Part shown: piece after piece, positions 26,111-34,150 of the stretch | How the letters are laid out: each line of letters starts with the position of its first letter | How positions within the stretch are numbered: the first letter of the stretch is position 1 | From: Streptomyces sp. 1222.5 | GTDB lineage: Bacteria; Actinomycetota; Actinomycetes; Streptomycetales; Streptomycetaceae | Assembly (NCBI RefSeq): GCF_900105245.1 | Contig: NZ_FNSZ01000001.1 | Span: 1,674,001 to 1,738,000 of the forward strand | Direction: 5' to 3' | Length of the DNA: 64,000 nucleotides | Position numbers and translations under genes: made by a program | The notes under the pieces: model-generated | What the model saw: only the letters and a program-made list of their open reading frames with translations | Databases searched by the model: none | Told to the model about the DNA's origin: nothing

Positions 26111-26373
26111 GTCGCCGGCTGGCCCCCGCGCGACGCCCGGCCCGGACCCCGCACGGCACCGTCGGCGGCACCGGGGCGGAACGCCGGGCGGCGCCGGGGC
26201 CGAACGGCCGGTGACGCGGACGGTGACGAACGGTCCGCGCGGGCCCGTGATCGGGCTGAGCGGCGGCAGAAAGGCGCGGGTGACGAAGAAAACCGTGCCG
26301 AAATGTTCCGGTCCGTGCGATTGGCGCCGGATCCTCTCATCCCGCTTTCACCGTCGCCTCTTACGGTGGGGAC
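26111..26373 (+). other. non-coding stretch before DUF2510 gene
   Basis: No gene is recognised. The last 60 bases are comparatively AT-rich (GAAAACC, CTCTCATCCCGCTTTC, TCTTACGG) and probably contain the promoter of the gene at 26374; TTACGG ends about 13 nt before the ATG. Confidence 0.4.
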
Positions 26374-27429
26374 ATGACGCAGGTGACTCCTCCCGGGTGG
26401 TACCCCGACCCCGGGCAGACGAATGACGGTCCGCCCACCGAGCGCTGGTGGGACGGCAAGGCCTGGACGGACCAGATCCGCCCCGCCGGGACGGCCGCCG
26501 CCTGGGGTCCCCCTCCGCACCAGACCTACCCGGCCGGCGCGCCGTCGGCGCCCGCGGGGTACGCCGCGTACCCGGGGCATCCCGGGTATCCGGGGTATCC
26601 CGCCCAGCCGGCGACCGGGTCGCGGCGCGGTCTGCGCACCGGCATAGCCGTCGCGGCGGCGGTCGCGGTCCTGACGTGCATAGGTGTCGGCGTGTACGCC
26701 CTCACCAAGGGCGACGACGGCGGTGACCGCGCCGGGTCCCAGCAGGGACAGTCGGGCGGGCAGGACGGCGGCCGGGGCGGGCCGTTCGGCGGGTCCGGCG
26801 GCGGCTCGGGCGGCTCCGGCGGCTCGGGCGGCTCCGGGGGTTCCGGTGGCCCGGGTGGCGAGTCGCCCTCGCCGGGCGGAACCGCGGTGCCCAAGGTCCA
26901 GGGCGGCGGCACGGTGCCCGACCCGGTGAACGGCATCAGCATGCCGGTGCCCAAGGGCTGGACCGGGTCGACGATCAGCGCCGGTGTGCAGGTGACCTCC
27001 GACAACTCCTACAAGTGCCCGGGCAACAGCGCCCAGACCTGCACCGCGGGCGGCGCCTACAGCGCGCCGGCGGTGGCGCTGGGGATCAACGCCGGCACCC
27101 CGGAGAAGGCCGCCAAGGCGGACATCGCCGCCAACGCCAAGCAGTCCTACGGCGGCACCACGTACGGCAGCATCACCTCGCACAAGGTGCTGGCGTCCGA
27201 GGCCGTGACCGTGGCCGGGCAGAAGGGCTACCTGGTGCGCTGGAAGGCGGTCACCAGCAAGGGCGCGGACGGCTACGTCGAGTCGGTCGCCTTCCCCTCC
27301 CCCAACGACGCCAAGCAGATCGTGGTCGTGCGGTTCGGCGTGGACGTCGGCCAGAAGGTGTCCGTGATCGACGAGATCCTCGGCGGCATCAAGGTCTCGT
27401 CCGGCGGCGGGAGCGGCCAGAACGTCTGA
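26374..27429 (+). CDS. DUF2510 membrane-anchored protein with Gly/Ser linker
   Basis: A 351-residue protein: DUF2510 (PPGWYPDPGQ, RWWDGKAWTD) at residues 5-35, a Pro/Tyr/Gly-rich stretch with repeated GYPGYP, one transmembrane helix (GIAVAAAVAVLTCIGVGVYA, about residues 90-109), a pure Gly/Ser linker (about 140-160), and an extracytoplasmic C-terminal domain of about 170 residues starting at VPDPVNGISMPVPKGW, resembling surface lipid/ligand-binding folds of the PsbP/LpqN kind (weak). DUF2510 is usually cytoplasmic. The function is unknown. It is single and followed by a strong hairpin. Confidence 0.87.
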   Translation: MTQVTPPGWYPDPGQTNDGPPTERWWDGKAWTDQIRPAGTAAAWGPPPHQTYPAGAPSAPAGYAAYPGHPGYPGYPAQPATGSRRGLRTGIAVAAAVAVLTCIGVGVYALTKGDDGGDRAGSQQGQSGGQDGGRGGPFGGSGGGSGGSGGSGGSGGSGGPGGESPSPGGTAVPKVQGGGTVPDPVNGISMPVPKGWTGSTISAGVQVTSDNSYKCPGNSAQTCTAGGAYSAPAVALGINAGTPEKAAKADIAANAKQSYGGTTYGSITSHKVLASEAVTVAGQKGYLVRWKAVTSKGADGYVESVAFPSPNDAKQIVVVRFGVDVGQKVSVIDEILGGIKVSSGGGSGQNV

Positions 27430-27497
27430 CCGGCACCCCCGGGACCCGGCGGAACGGACCCGGCGTCCGGCCCGGCCGCGGGGCAGGTGGAAGCAGT

Positions 27498-27545
27498 CGG
27501 CCGGGTGGGACGCCCCTCCGCTCAAAGGGGGGTCCCACCCGGCCG
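27498..27545. terminator. strong bidirectional terminator hairpin
   Basis: CGGCCGGGTGGGAC (27498-27511) pairs with its exact complement (27532-27545), and the stem continues through CCCCT/AGGGG. It lies between the convergent DUF2510 and TetR genes. Confidence 0.8.
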
Positions 27546-27627
27546 GGGGGTGCGCGCCGCCCCCGTCCCCACGGTGCGGCGCGAGCAGGTCGCCGTTCTG
27601 TCATCCCGTGAACGGCGGCCTGGGTCC

Positions 27628-28242
27628 TCAGGTCAGTCCGAGCGCGGGCAGCACCGTGGCCTCCACGAACCGGACGAGGTAGTCGGCGTCGGCGTACTGA
27701 CCGCTGAGCACCGGCCGGACGCGCAGCACGCCGAACATCATGGCGGGGATGTACTCCAGCGCGAGGTTGGCGGCGGAGACCTCGCCCCTGGCCACGCCCC
27801 GGTCGAGGATCTCCCGGAGCGCGGCGATCTCGGGGTAGACGAGCGCCTCGCGCAGCGCCTGCGCCAGTTCCTGGTCCGCCGTCACGGCATGCCCGAGCGC
27901 CTGCATCAGCCGGGCGTCCTTGCCGGACCAGTCGCCCGCGGCGCGCGCGGCCTGGCGCAGGTCCTCGGCGAGCGAGCCGGTGTCGATGCCGGCGAAACGC
28001 ACCCGGCGGCTGGCGCGCAGCGCCGCCGCGACGAACTGGGGCTTGGTCTTCCACTGCCGGTAGAGCGTGGACTTGCTGCAGCGGGTGCTGGCGGCCACAC
28101 CCTCCATGGTCACGGAGTCGTAGCCGCACTCACGGATCTGCTCCAGCACGGCGTCGAAGAACTCCCGCTCACGCTCGGGCGTGAGTTTGGAGCGGCGCGA
28201 GGCGTTGACCGTCTCCGGTCCGTCCGCGGCCTGCGACGTCAT
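27628..28242 (-). CDS. TetR-family transcriptional regulator
   Basis: A 204-residue TetR repressor. The N-terminal helix-turn-helix is at about residues 40-70 (YDSVTMEGVAASTRCSKSTL, then YRQWKTKPQFVAAAL); the C-terminal ligand domain is all-helical. A C-terminal-domain class with VTADQELAQALREAL is common in TetR proteins controlling exporters. Start ATG 28242 with GAGGGGAAG upstream. It is divergent from PAP2-DMT across an unusual repeat array; it probably represses both directions by binding the array (inference). Confidence 0.9.
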   Translation of the reverse strand: MTSQAADGPETVNASRRSKLTPEREREFFDAVLEQIRECGYDSVTMEGVAASTRCSKSTLYRQWKTKPQFVAAALRASRRVRFAGIDTGSLAEDLRQAARAAGDWSGKDARLMQALGHAVTADQELAQALREALVYPEIAALREILDRGVARGEVSAANLALEYIPAMMFGVLRVRPVLSGQYADADYLVRFVEATVLPALGLT

Positions 28243-28344
28243 GCGGCACTTCCCCTCACTCGTGTACGGCGCTCGTCCCGTGCGGCCCGCTGAAGCCCGG
28301 CTCCAGCGGTGCCCGGGACGCTGACTCCAGTGTGTCGCACATCA

Positions 28345-28430
28345 ATCGATACGCAAGTGTACCGGTACTCGAGCGTATCGGTACACTGGCGTATCGGTAC
28401 AGTGTCGTATCGGTACTCACTCGTATCGAT
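28345..28430. promoter_or_regulatory. five tandem 16-bp operator-like repeats between tetR and PAP2 genes
   Basis: CGTATCGGTAC starts at 28374, 28390 and 28406, exactly 16 bp apart. A diverged copy TGTACCGGTAC lies at 28358 and a partial one CGTATCGAT at 28422, also on the 16-bp grid. Inverse copies are present too: CGATACG at 28347 faces CGTATCG, and AGTGTACCG (28356-28364) is complementary to CGGTACACT (28379-28387). The sequence is AT-rich relative to its surroundings and lies about 100 bp from both start codons. It reads like a multi-site operator for the adjacent TetR protein. Confidence 0.65.
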
Positions 28431-28519
28431 GAGACCGACGTGCCTCGGGGTCCGCCCGGGGGCCCGCGCACCACCGAACGCACCACCACACGCACCACCG
28501 TCAGCGAAGGGGCCGGGGG

Positions 28520-29320
28520 ATGAATGCCCGAACCGAGCCTGCAGAGGCCCAAGCGGAGCCGGACGCCACCACACGCCCGGCACTGATACGTGAGTTTCTG
28601 CTGGTGGCGGGGCTCTTCCTCGTCTACAAGCTCGGACGGCAGCTGGCCACCGGCCATACCCGCGAAGCCTTCCGCAACGCGCGTGACGTGTGGGACCTCG
28701 AACGGTCGGCGCACCTCCCGGACGAGACGTCCGTACAGTCCGCACTGCTGGACGGCGACGGCCTCGTCCACCTGGCGAACACCTACTACGCGACCGTCCA
28801 CTTCCCGGCCACGCTGGCCTTCCTGGTCTGGCTCTACCTCAGGCGGCCCGCGCACTACCTATGGGCGCGCCGGGTCCTCGCGGCGGTCACCACGGCCGCC
28901 CTGGTGCTGCCGTTCACCTTCCCGCTGGCCCCGCCGCGGATGCTGACCGGCACCGGCCTCGTGGACACCGCCCGGATCTACGGCCCGTCCGTGTACGGCC
29001 CGCCGTCCAGCGACCATCTCTCCAACCAGTTCGCGGCGATGCCCTCGCTGCACTTCGGCTGGGCGCTGATGGTGGCGGTCGGCCTGATCGCGGCCACCCG
29101 GTCCCGGTGGCGGTGGCTGTGGCTGCTGCACCCCCTGCTCACCCTGCTGGTGATCGTGGGCACCGCGAACCACTACTGGCTCGACGCGATCGTCGCGACG
29201 GCGATGCTCGGCCTCGCCCTCGCGGTGATCCACCCGCCCCGGCGGACGGCCACCACGGCCGGGCGCGGCACGGACCGGCTCGCCCCCAGCACCTCCGTCC
29301 TGGTCGGAGCGGGCCGATGA
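28520..29320 (+). CDS. PAP2-superfamily membrane phosphatase/transferase
   Basis: A 266-residue membrane protein with about six helices. The PAP2_3 type active site (inositolphosphoceramide synthase/AUR1-like group) is present: FPLAPPRML, MPSLHFGWALM with catalytic His, and GTANHYWLDAI with His and Asp. The first helix follows a polar 25-residue N-tail. The family dephosphorylates or transfers phosphorylated lipid headgroups at the outer face of the membrane. Start ATG 28520 with GAAGGGGCCGGGGG upstream. The stop overlaps the next ATG (ATGA), giving a two-gene operon under the TetR array. Confidence 0.88.
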   Translation: MNARTEPAEAQAEPDATTRPALIREFLLVAGLFLVYKLGRQLATGHTREAFRNARDVWDLERSAHLPDETSVQSALLDGDGLVHLANTYYATVHFPATLAFLVWLYLRRPAHYLWARRVLAAVTTAALVLPFTFPLAPPRMLTGTGLVDTARIYGPSVYGPPSSDHLSNQFAAMPSLHFGWALMVAVGLIAATRSRWRWLWLLHPLLTLLVIVGTANHYWLDAIVATAMLGLALAVIHPPRRTATTAGRGTDRLAPSTSVLVGAGR

Positions 29321-30306
29321 GCGCCGCCGCCCTGGCCGCCGTGGGCCTGTCGCTGATCTCGGCCGTCGCCTACGCGCTGGCCGCCGTCGCCCAGGAGCGG
29401 CTGGCCGGCCGCGGCGCCGGCTCGAGCCTGGTGCGCCTGCTGGGCACCGGCGCCTGGTGGGCGGCGGTCGGCCTGAACGCGGCCGCGGCCCTGCTGCACG
29501 TCGTCGCCCTCAAGTACGGCCCGTTGACGCTGGTCCAGCCGCTGGGCGCGCTCACCCTGGTCGCGGCGGTGCCGCTCGGGGCGCGGGCGGCCGGGCGGCG
29601 GGTCAGCACGGCGGAGTGGCGCGGTACGGCGCTGACGCTGCTCGGGCTGGCCGCGCTGCTGGTCACCGCCTCGGGCCCGGCGCCCGCACGGGTGCTGTCC
29701 CTGACCGAGGCGCTGGCGGTCGCCGGTACGACGGCTGCCGCGATCGGCCTGCTGTCCCGGCCCGGCGCCCGGCCGGGCCTGCGGCACGCGACCGCGTCCG
29801 GGTTCGCCTCCGGTGTCGCCTCCGCACTGACCCAGACGGTGACCGTGGCGGCGACCGACCGGACCGGCCCGGTGCTCGGGACCGAGGTGGTCGTGGTCGC
29901 GGTGCTCGTCGCCGCGTTCGCCGTGGGCGGGCTGCTGCTGTCGCAGACGGCGTACCGCGGCGGGCTCGGCGCCCCCCTGGCCGTGGTCACCCTCACCAAC
30001 CCGGTGGCCGCCGCGGTGATCGGCCTCACCCTGCTCGGGCAGGGCCTGCGGGGCGGCACGGCCGGCGTGCTGCTGGCCCTGGCCGGGGCGGCCCTGGCCG
30101 CCAGGGGCGTACTCCTGCTCACCCGCACGGCCCCCGGACCACCCGCCGGTGCCGCACCGCCCGGCGCGCCCGACGGCTTCGACGCGGAGGGGCACGAGGA
30201 GCACCCGGTCGCGGCCGTGCTGGCGCTGCAGTCCCGGAAGGCCGCCGCGGAACCGGCGCTGGTACCGCGGCAGCCGGAGCAGCCGGGGCATCTCACCGCC
30301 CTGTGA
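29317..30306 (+). CDS. DMT/EamA-like multi-spanning permease
   Basis: A 329-residue integral membrane protein with nine or ten predicted helices and the small/medium residue pattern of DMT (EamA/NIPA-like) transporters: ALAAVAQERLAGR in helix 1, LKYGPLTLVQPLGALTLVAA, and the second half TLTNPVAAAVIGLTLLGQGL. The C-terminal 50 residues are polar and Pro/Gly-rich (cytoplasmic tail). It overlaps the PAP2 gene by four bases. The pairing with a lipid phosphatase suggests a lipid-related or amphiphile substrate (inference). The exact cargo is unknown. Confidence 0.85.
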   Translation: MSAAALAAVGLSLISAVAYALAAVAQERLAGRGAGSSLVRLLGTGAWWAAVGLNAAAALLHVVALKYGPLTLVQPLGALTLVAAVPLGARAAGRRVSTAEWRGTALTLLGLAALLVTASGPAPARVLSLTEALAVAGTTAAAIGLLSRPGARPGLRHATASGFASGVASALTQTVTVAATDRTGPVLGTEVVVVAVLVAAFAVGGLLLSQTAYRGGLGAPLAVVTLTNPVAAAVIGLTLLGQGLRGGTAGVLLALAGAALAARGVLLLTRTAPGPPAGAAPPGAPDGFDAEGHEEHPVAAVLALQSRKAAAEPALVPRQPEQPGHLTAL

Positions 30307-30314
30307 CCACAGAC

Positions 30315-30360
30315 GTCGGCGGCCGGTGCCGCGGGAGTCCCGCGCGCACCGGCCGCCGAC
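30315..30360. terminator. bidirectional terminator hairpin
   Basis: GTCGGCGGCCGGTGC (30315-30329) and its perfect complement (30346-30360) form a 15-bp stem, with an inner CGCGGG/CCCGCG. It lies between convergent genes. Confidence 0.8.
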
Positions 30361-30384
30361 GCCGTACCGTCCTCGGGCCGCCGA

Positions 30385-31227
30385 TCAGCCCCAGCCGCGC
30401 GCGTCCTGCTTGAGCGCGGTGTCGACCGTCAGGGCGGTCGCCACCACGAGGCTCAGCAGCGGCTCGGGCAGCTGGTAGTGGATCTGCAGGACGTAGTTGT
30501 CCGCGGTCGTGAACAGCGTCTTGGCGAGGCCTTCCCAGGTCTTGGTGATCCGGGCGACCTCGTTGTCCGCGTGGTCGACGATCGCGAAGTTCCAGGCCCG
30601 CCAGTTCTCCGCCTTGATCGCGCCGACCTGCTGGCCGTTCACCATCATCGCGAAGTTGATCTTGCCGATCATGTTCTTCTGGACGATCTCGCCGATCGGC
30701 GCGCCGTCCGGGCGGCTCACGATCACGCGGGACTTGAAGATCTTCGCCGGCCGGGTCAGCAGCAGCTGCGGCTGGCCGTAGGCGTCGCGGATCTCCAGCT
30801 TGTGCGTCATGAACTGGTCGAGGCTGGAGACGAAGCGCAGGATCTTCTTCAACGCGCTCTGCCCGACCTGGGTGACCGAACCGAGATCGCGGCCGTTCTG
30901 ATCCATGACCTTGTACTCGTTGGTCAGCTCGATCAGCTTGGCCTTCTGGTTCACGACCAGGACGGGCTCGGTGAACAGGGTGCCGCCGCCGGGGCCGCCG
31001 CCCTGCACACCGGCCTGCTTCTGCACCTGACGCTGCACCTTGGCGTCGGGGCCCTGCGGCTGGGGCGGGATGTGGGCGGCGGGCTGCTGCGGGGGAACCT
31101 GGCCGGCGGCCTGCTGCGCCGGGTTGGTGTGGTCGGTCCACTGCGTGCCGTCCCAGTAGCGGAGCGTCTGCGCCGCCCCGTGCGGATCCGGGTACCAGCC
31201 TGCAGGAGTGTTCGATTGCGTGGTCAC
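30385..31227 (-). CDS. DUF2510 plus phospholipid-scramblase-like protein
   Basis: A 280-residue protein: DUF2510 at residues 7-35 (PAGWYPDPHG, RYWDGTQWTDH), a Gln/Pro-rich linker, then a domain of about 195 residues with the scramblase/Tubby-like beta barrel pattern (LFTEPVLVVNQKAKLIEL; LTRPAKIFKSRVIVSRPDG; ENWRAWNFAIVDHADNEV) and a C-terminal hydrophobic helix. True lipid scrambling in bacteria is not proven for this family. GTG 31227 lies 6 nt after TAGTGT, so the transcript is probably leaderless. A PhoP-like direct repeat lies at 31281-31302. Confidence 0.85.
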   Translation of the reverse strand: MTTQSNTPAGWYPDPHGAAQTLRYWDGTQWTDHTNPAQQAAGQVPPQQPAAHIPPQPQGPDAKVQRQVQKQAGVQGGGPGGGTLFTEPVLVVNQKAKLIELTNEYKVMDQNGRDLGSVTQVGQSALKKILRFVSSLDQFMTHKLEIRDAYGQPQLLLTRPAKIFKSRVIVSRPDGAPIGEIVQKNMIGKINFAMMVNGQQVGAIKAENWRAWNFAIVDHADNEVARITKTWEGLAKTLFTTADNYVLQIHYQLPEPLLSLVVATALTVDTALKQDARGWG

Positions 31228-31280
31228 CGGGGCACACTACCCTGATGTGACCGGTACCTGACCAGTCCGCACGGAGCGGT

Positions 31281-31302
31281 GTTCATCGCCCGTTCACCCC
31301 GT
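31281..31302 (+). promoter_or_regulatory. PHO-box-like direct repeat
   Basis: GTTCATCGCCC (31281-31291) followed directly by GTTCACCCCGT (31292-31302): two 11-bp units matching the PhoP direct-repeat consensus of Streptomyces. It lies 54 bp upstream of the scramblase-like gene (in the opposite orientation) and touches the 3' end of the phospholipase gene. Confidence 0.4.
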
Positions 31303-33342
31303 CACGATGGCCGGGTCGCTGACGCCGGGCAGGCCGTTCTCGACGTGACCGGCGAAGCCGCGCAGGAACGCCGCGTCGGCGTCCGTGGTGACCGTCAGGT
31401 CGTACCAGCGCTTGCTCGCCGCGAGGCCGAAGGTCTGCTTCACGGTGGCCCCGGACCGCACGGTGACCGTGACGGGGCTGCCGCCGTAGCCGTTCGCGAC
31501 CTTCAGTGTCACCGTGCCGGAGCCCTTGTTGGTGAACGTGAGCTCCACCCCCTCACCGGCGTGCCGGGCGGTGACCTCGGGTCCCTTGACCTTGTTGCGT
31601 CCCTTGAAGACGCGCAGGAAGCCGTTGGGGCCGTGCACGGCGAGGTCGTAGGAGCCGCCGGAGTAGGCCGAGTTCCAGGTGTCGGAGAGGGTCTTGCCCG
31701 CCTCGGTGGTGTAGCTCCACGGGCCGTCGGTACGGCTGTTGGAGGTGACGAGGAAGGCCGCGCCCGCCTGCGCCCCCGAGGCGAAGGTGAGCGTGAACTT
31801 CCCGGCCGCGGTGTCCGCCGAACCGTCCACGACGGGGGCGTACTTCAGCGGGCGGGTGGGCCGGCTGCCGCGTTCCTGCCTGGGCAGGGACGGATTGGCC
31901 GGCGGGGTGGGCACGTAGTCGGGGTGGCGGACCCGGTCCGGCGGCTGGTAGCCGGCCGTGGACGGCAGCGCGACCGGCGCGCTGTCCTTGCGGGAGAAGT
32001 CGAACGCGCTGGTCAGGTCGCCGCAGATGGCGCGCCGCCAGGGCGAGATGTTGGGCTCGTGCACACCGAAGCGGCGCTCGATGAACCGGATGACCGAGGT
32101 GTGGTCCAGCGTTTCGGAGCAGACGTAGCCGCCCTTGCTCCAGGGGGACACGACGAGCATCGGCACCCGCTGGCCGAGCCCGTACGGACCGGCGACGTGG
32201 CCGGCGTCGCCCTTGAACAGGTCGAGCGAGGCATCCACCGTCGACCTGCCCTGGGCGGCGGAGGCCGGCGGGAAGGGCGGGATGACGTGGTCGAAGAACC
32301 CGTCGTTCTCGTCGTAGGTGATGAACAGCGCCGTCTTCGCCCACACGTCGGGGTTGGAAGTGAGCGCGTCGAGCACCTGCGCGACGTACCAGGCGCCGTA
32401 GTTGGCAGGCCAGTTGGGGTGTTCGGTGAAGGCCTCGGGCGCGGCGATCCAGGAGACCTGCGGCAGCCGGTCCGCCTGCACGTCGGCCTTGAGCTGGTCG
32501 AAGTAGCCCTCGCCCTTGCGCGCGTCCGTGCCGGTGCGGGCCTTGTCGTACAGCGGGTCGCCGGGCCGGGCGTTGCGGTACTGATTGAAGTAGAGCAGCG
32601 AGTTGTCGCCGTAGTTGCCGCGGTAGGCGTCGTTGATCCAGCCCCAGCCGCCGTTCGCGTCGAGGCCGTCGCCGACGTCCTGGTAGATCTTCCAGGACAC
32701 CCCGGCCTGCTCCAGGCGCTCGGGGTACGTCGTCCAGCCGTAGCCGGCCTCGTCGTTGCCGAGGACCGGGCCGCCGCCCTTGCCGTCGTTGCCGGTGAAG
32801 CCCGTCCACAGGTAGTAGCGGTTGGGGTCGGTGGAGCCGATGAACGAGCAGTGGTAGGCGTCGCACACGGTGAAGGCGTCCGCCAGCGCGTAGTGGAACG
32901 GTATGTCGTCGCGGGTGAGGTACGCCATCGTCGTCGCGGACTTGGCGGGCACCCACTTGTCGTACTTGCCGTTGTCGAACGCGGTGTGCCCGTCGTTCCA
33001 GCCGTGCGGCAGGTCCTGGATGAACGCGAGGCCGAGGTCGTCGGCGTCCGGGTGGAAGGGGAGGACGTCCTTCGTGCCGTCGGACTGCTTCCAGACCGAC
33101 CTGCCGTTCTGAGTGACCGGGCGCGGGTCGCCGAAGCCCCGGACTCCCCTGAGCGAACCGAAGTAGTGGTCGAAGGAGCGGTTCTCCTGCATCAGCACGA
33201 CGATGTGCTCGACGTCGTCCACCGAACCCGTCCGGTGGCGGGCGGGCAGGGCCGCCGCGCGCTGGATGCTGTTGGACAGTGCCGTGAACGCCGTCGTGGC
33301 ACCCGCGAGTTGCAGAAATCGCCGCCGATTGACTTCGGGCAT
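31294..33342 (-). CDS. secreted phosphocholine-type phospholipase C
   Basis: A 682-residue bacterial phospholipase C of the phosphoesterase family PF04185. A Tat signal (MPEVNRRRFLQLAG, with the twin-Arg motif NRRRFLQ) exports the folded enzyme. Catalytic start: VEHIVVLMQENRSFDHYFGS with metal-binding Glu/Asn. Other blocks: GSTDPNRYYLWTG, FITYDENDGFFDHVIPP and VLVVSPWSKGG-type (here MLVVSPWSKGG). Two C-terminal DUF756 beta domains follow (about 475-680). It hydrolyses phosphatidylcholine-like lipids outside the cell. Usually PhoP-controlled in Streptomyces; no clear PHO box was seen at its own promoter. Start ATG 33342 with GAGAGGATCC upstream. Confidence 0.93.
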   Translation of the reverse strand: MPEVNRRRFLQLAGATTAFTALSNSIQRAAALPARHRTGSVDDVEHIVVLMQENRSFDHYFGSLRGVRGFGDPRPVTQNGRSVWKQSDGTKDVLPFHPDADDLGLAFIQDLPHGWNDGHTAFDNGKYDKWVPAKSATTMAYLTRDDIPFHYALADAFTVCDAYHCSFIGSTDPNRYYLWTGFTGNDGKGGGPVLGNDEAGYGWTTYPERLEQAGVSWKIYQDVGDGLDANGGWGWINDAYRGNYGDNSLLYFNQYRNARPGDPLYDKARTGTDARKGEGYFDQLKADVQADRLPQVSWIAAPEAFTEHPNWPANYGAWYVAQVLDALTSNPDVWAKTALFITYDENDGFFDHVIPPFPPASAAQGRSTVDASLDLFKGDAGHVAGPYGLGQRVPMLVVSPWSKGGYVCSETLDHTSVIRFIERRFGVHEPNISPWRRAICGDLTSAFDFSRKDSAPVALPSTAGYQPPDRVRHPDYVPTPPANPSLPRQERGSRPTRPLKYAPVVDGSADTAAGKFTLTFASGAQAGAAFLVTSNSRTDGPWSYTTEAGKTLSDTWNSAYSGGSYDLAVHGPNGFLRVFKGRNKVKGPEVTARHAGEGVELTFTNKGSGTVTLKVANGYGGSPVTVTVRSGATVKQTFGLAASKRWYDLTVTTDADAAFLRGFAGHVENGLPGVSDPAIVTG

Positions 33343-33484
33343 GAGTGAGGATCCTCTCGTCCTGACGTACGCGACACCGTCAGATGACGGAATCTGCGCG
33401 CAGCGAGTGTTCCAAGAGCAGCAAACGTCAGGGAAGGGTCGGGTGGCGCCCGTGTGAAACTCGGCGGTCCGTGCGGTGCCGTGA

Positions 33485-33531
33485 CCCGTCCCGCCGGCCG
33501 CGGTCGGACGGACCGCGGCCGGCGGGACGGG
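33485..33531 (-). terminator. 21-bp terminator hairpin after I36 gene
   Basis: A 21-base arm at 33485-33505 pairs perfectly with 33511-33531 across the loop GGACG. It sits 22 nt beyond the stop codon of the gene ending at 33554. Confidence 0.8.
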
Positions 33532-33553
33532 CCGGCCCCGGGGCCGGGCCGGT

Positions 33554-34015
33554 TCAGCTGATGAAGGAGCCCGGGGCGCAGGCGCTCGACGCCACCCACA
33601 CGTGCGACATGATGTTGTCGTTCATGTTCCTGCCGTTGGTGAAGCTGTTGCGGCCGAGGTTGTCCACGTACAGCTCGCCCGGCTTGAGGCAGCCGTAGGC
33701 GTCGGACGGGTAGTCCGCGTAGTAGTAGAAGGCCACGACGTCCTTGCCGCCGACGTAGCCGCTGTTCATGACGGAGGAGGCGGCGTTCGCGTCGCTTCCC
33801 GTGAACGGGCCGTACAGGTCGGCCCAGTTGGAGTCGTTGCCCGCCGTGACGCCGAGCAGCTCGCCCTGGCAGTCGGCGTCCCGCCAGGCGCGGACGTTGC
33901 CGTCGCGGCCCGGCCACTTGGCGTTGCAGCCGCTCGCCGCGTGGGCGGACGCGGGGAGGGCGAAACCGAGGGCGGCGAGGCCCAGGGTGACCACGGAGAC
34001 GGCCAGCTTGCGCAT
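33554..34015 (-). CDS. secreted peptidase-inhibitor family I36 / crystallin-like protein
   Basis: A 153-residue secreted protein: signal peptide MRKLAVSVVTLGLAALGFAL with ASAHA-A cleavage near residue 26, then a beta/gamma-crystallin-like domain with four cysteines (GCNAKW, DADCQGE, YGCLKPG, SSACAPG), suggesting disulfides. The pattern of aromatic and Gly/Asn residues fits PF03995 (inhibitor I36, SMPI-like). SMPI inhibits metalloproteases, but function is not testable here. Start ATG 34015 was chosen from AAGGAAG and the signal peptide. Confidence 0.78.
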   Translation of the reverse strand: MRKLAVSVVTLGLAALGFALPASAHAASGCNAKWPGRDGNVRAWRDADCQGELLGVTAGNDSNWADLYGPFTGSDANAASSVMNSGYVGGKDVVAFYYYADYPSDAYGCLKPGELYVDNLGRNSFTNGRNMNDNIMSHVWVASSACAPGSFIS

Positions 34016-34150
34016 GATGCTTCCTTTTCTGCCGGTGACGGCTGGTGAGAGAGCGGATGGTGAAGTCCGCGCGGTGGCGCGGGGCTCGTGGGGCGGGCGA
34101 CGGTGGCCCGCCGGGCGGTGGGATCGGGCACGCACGCCGGGGGCCGGTGG

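Noticed and set aside
28345..28430. CRISPR array
   Set aside because: Units are 16 bp without unique spacers of constant 30-40 bp, and no cas genes are present.
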